A stretch of DNA of 64,000 nucleotides from Chitinophagaceae bacterium. Its GTDB lineage: Bacteria > Bacteroidota > Bacteroidia > Chitinophagales > Chitinophagaceae. Where the stretch lies: the NCBI GenBank assembly GCA_023957125.1, contig JAMLHL010000014.1, forward strand, positions 54,911 to 118,910, in the 5' to 3' direction. Position 1 is the stretch's first letter, and each line of letters starts with the position of its first letter. Below are positions 62,757-64,000 of the stretch, one piece after another. A program made the position numbers and the translations under genes. The notes below the pieces were generated by a model. It saw only the letters and a program-made list of their open reading frames with translations, did no database searches and was not told the DNA's origin.

Positions 62757-63023
62757 ATGAGCAGGAAGAACCGGGTGCTGAGGATTTTTGAAGAAAGCGG
62801 CGTGGTAAAGAACACCAACTATCATTATCAGTTCTGGCAACATAAAAATCATCCTATACTTTTAGAAGATCATAGTATGTTGGAACAAAGAATGACCTAT
62901 ATTCATGAAAATCCGTTACGCGCGGGTTTTGTAACGTCACCGGAGCAATGGTGGTATAGCAGCACCGTTGATTATTATGTAAAGGACGGTAAGGGATTGC
63001 TTGATATTGTGAGCTTGTATTAA
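62757..63023 (+). pseudogene. RAYT (REP-associated tyrosine transposase) C-terminal remnant
   Basis: 88 codons of a Y1-type transposase of the RAYT group: SRKNRVLRIFEESGVVKNTN, YHYQFWQHKNHPILLEDHSM, EQRMTYIHENPLRAGFVTSP and EQWWYSSTVDYYVKDGKGLL. The N-terminal half with the HUH metal site is missing and the sequence before the ATG is not transposase-like, so only a fragment is left. RAYT proteins move or amplify REP palindromes; the REP-like element at 62535 is beside it. Confidence 0.82.
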
Positions 63024-63143
63024 ATGGTAAGAAAAGTAATTTCTAGAAACATGCGCCAGAGCCGGATGAACAATGAACAAAGGCTGAGGAAATGCACGTC
63101 AGCCCTGCTATCGCCAAACCCAATGTTACCCTTGTGTTTCAGC

Positions 63144-63560
63144 TTATAAGTTGTCTGTTACAAACTGTCTGCAATACTTCTTTATTAACTGTCTGACTTT
63201 TCTAAATTCGGCAATGATTTCTTCTTCTGTTCCAGTTGCTTTTGCAGGGTCGGGAAAGTTTTGATGAAACTTTTTTGCTTTGGTCGGGAAGAATGGACAA
63301 CGTTCTTTTGCGTTGTCGCAAACTGTAATTACAAAGTCAAAATCAATGTCGTAATATTCGTCAATGTTGTTTGAAGTGTGATTTGAAATGTCCATGCCGT
63401 CTTCTTGCATTGTTGCAATCGCTTTTGGATTTACTCCGTGTGTTTCCACGCCAGCACTGTAAACATCTGCCTTGTTGTTAGCAAAGTATCGCAAGTAGCC
63501 TTCTGCAATTTGGCTTCTGCAACTGTTTCCTGTGCAAAGGACTAAAATTTTCTTTTTCAT
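63144..63560 (-). CDS. arsC: Arsenate reductase (low-molecular-weight phosphatase type)
   Basis: 138 residues. The P-loop [13 protein letters not shown] near the start holds the nucleophilic Cys and Arg; [20 protein letters not shown] contains the second and third redox Cys as in thioredoxin-coupled ArsC, and [10 protein letters not shown] carries the catalytic Asp. It reduces arsenate to arsenite, which is exported by the neighbouring ACR3 pump. Its ATG overlaps the pump stop in ATGA. Confidence 0.94.
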   Translation of the reverse strand: MKKKILVLCTGNSCRSQIAEGYLRYFANNKADVYSAGVETHGVNPKAIATMQEDGMDISNHTSNNIDEYYDIDFDFVITVCDNAKERCPFFPTKAKKFHQNFPDPAKATGTEEEIIAEFRKVRQLIKKYCRQFVTDNL

Positions 63561-64000
63561 TTCGGGTAATATTTTTGTTTTAGGAATAAGCTAACCTTAA
63601 CTAATAAAATTAGGACTGGAACTTCTACCAATGGACCGATAACGCCTACAAATGCCTGTGGTGAGTTGATGCCAAAAACTGCAATGGCAACTGCTATCGC
63701 CAATTCAAAATTATTTCCTGTGGCTGTAAATGCGATTGATGCATTTTTGTTGTAAGGGATTTTTAGTGATTTGTTGATGAAAAAACTAACAAAGAACATC
63801 AGCACAAAATAGATGATTAACGGAACGGCTATCTTAATGACATCAAAAGGTAATTCTACAATTTTGTTACCTTTTAAGCTGAACATTAATACGATTGTCA
63901 ACAAAAGTGCAATCAGTGTTATAGGCGAAATCTTCGGAACAAATTTACGATTATACCAATCTTTCCCTTTTTGTTTTATCAGAATATATCGGGTAAGAAA
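63557..64000 (-). CDS. acr3: ACR3-family arsenite efflux permease (partial)
   Basis: C-terminal 147 residues; the gene continues beyond the right edge. From the edge the frame reads [40 protein letters not shown], then membrane helices [20 protein letters not shown], the conserved [20 protein letters not shown] with the family Asn/Glu residues, and [23 protein letters not shown]3 pumps arsenite out of the cytoplasm using the proton gradient. Translationally coupled to arsC by a four-base overlap. Confidence 0.94.
   Translation of the reverse strand, partial: FLTRYILIKQKGKDWYNRKFVPKISPITLIALLLTIVLMFSLKGNKIVELPFDVIKIAVPLIIYFVLMFFVSFFINKSLKIPYNKNASIAFTATGNNFELAIAVAIAVFGINSPQAFVGVIGPLVEVPVLILLVKVSLFLKQKYYPK

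Noticed and set aside
62572..62760. 62-codon open frame before the RAYT remnant
   Set aside because: Runs through the REP-like element; the residues are not transposase-like.

Overview
The window looks like a chromosome segment of a Bacteroidota bacterium, most likely family Chitinophagaceae. This is judged from gene content, not from a database search. Pointers are an ECF sigma/FecR pair, a PorW/SprE-type component of the type IX secretion and gliding apparatus, an alpha-2-macroglobulin carrying a SusC-like plug motif, paired PVC-type CxxCH proteins, DUF2490 and DUF4172-Fic proteins, and promoters of the Bacteroidota kind (TTTG, about 20 bases, then TAnnTTTG), clearest before rpsL and fusA. 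No rRNA or tRNA gene and no CRISPR array was seen.

Layout. 0-3.1 kb: FecR anti-sigma, ECF sigma factor, bactofilin and its membrane partner (all minus). 3.2-13.5 kb: PorW/SprE, PBP1A, a small PIN toxin-antitoxin pair, ferritin, dxr and rseP (plus). 13.5-14.25 kb: a fourfold tandem repeat. 14.3-18 kb: sucD, a BlaI/M56 signalling pair with a palindromic operator, and a broken thioredoxin-like gene. 18.3-30.4 kb: an M16 peptidase and two divergent PVC-type cytochrome-domain proteins with an FG-GAP protein; a vapBC pair sits between two copies of the end of one of these genes. 30.7-33.8 kb: an L,D-transpeptidase with a TonB-like tail, purK and purE. 33.9-35.6 kb: gene remnants and two tandem toxin-antitoxin pairs. 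36-40.3 kb: thioesterase, sigma/anti-sigma pair, rdgB, a possible HolD-like protein, ilvE. 40.3-46.5 kb: rpsL-rpsG, then DUF2490, repeats and an NDH-2 type enzyme separating them from a stand-alone fusA.

46.5-53.2 kb is an AT-rich accessory and defence region: an OLD-type TOPRIM ATPase, a class II Fic protein with a duplicated operator, and a damaged restriction-modification locus (methyltransferase, HNH nuclease, PmeII-like nuclease). A 2061-residue alpha-2-macroglobulin and an outer-membrane barrel follow. 61-63 kb holds an orphan antitoxin, a vapBC pair whose toxin has an in-frame stop, a repeat element and a RAYT transposase remnant; the window ends inside an arsenite export operon.

The most unusual structure is a cassette-like architecture found twice, in opposite orientations (46.87-48.67 kb and 62.36-61.53 kb). 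Each consists of an iteron-rich leader, the boundary GTTAGCGG, a tightly packed accessory gene or gene pair, and then a hairpin-capable site beginning CCGCTAACA and containing TATTGCCAA 7-13 bases after the stop codon. The Fic gene ends before a related site. This resembles integron gene cassettes but does not match the attC consensus, and no integrase lies in the window.
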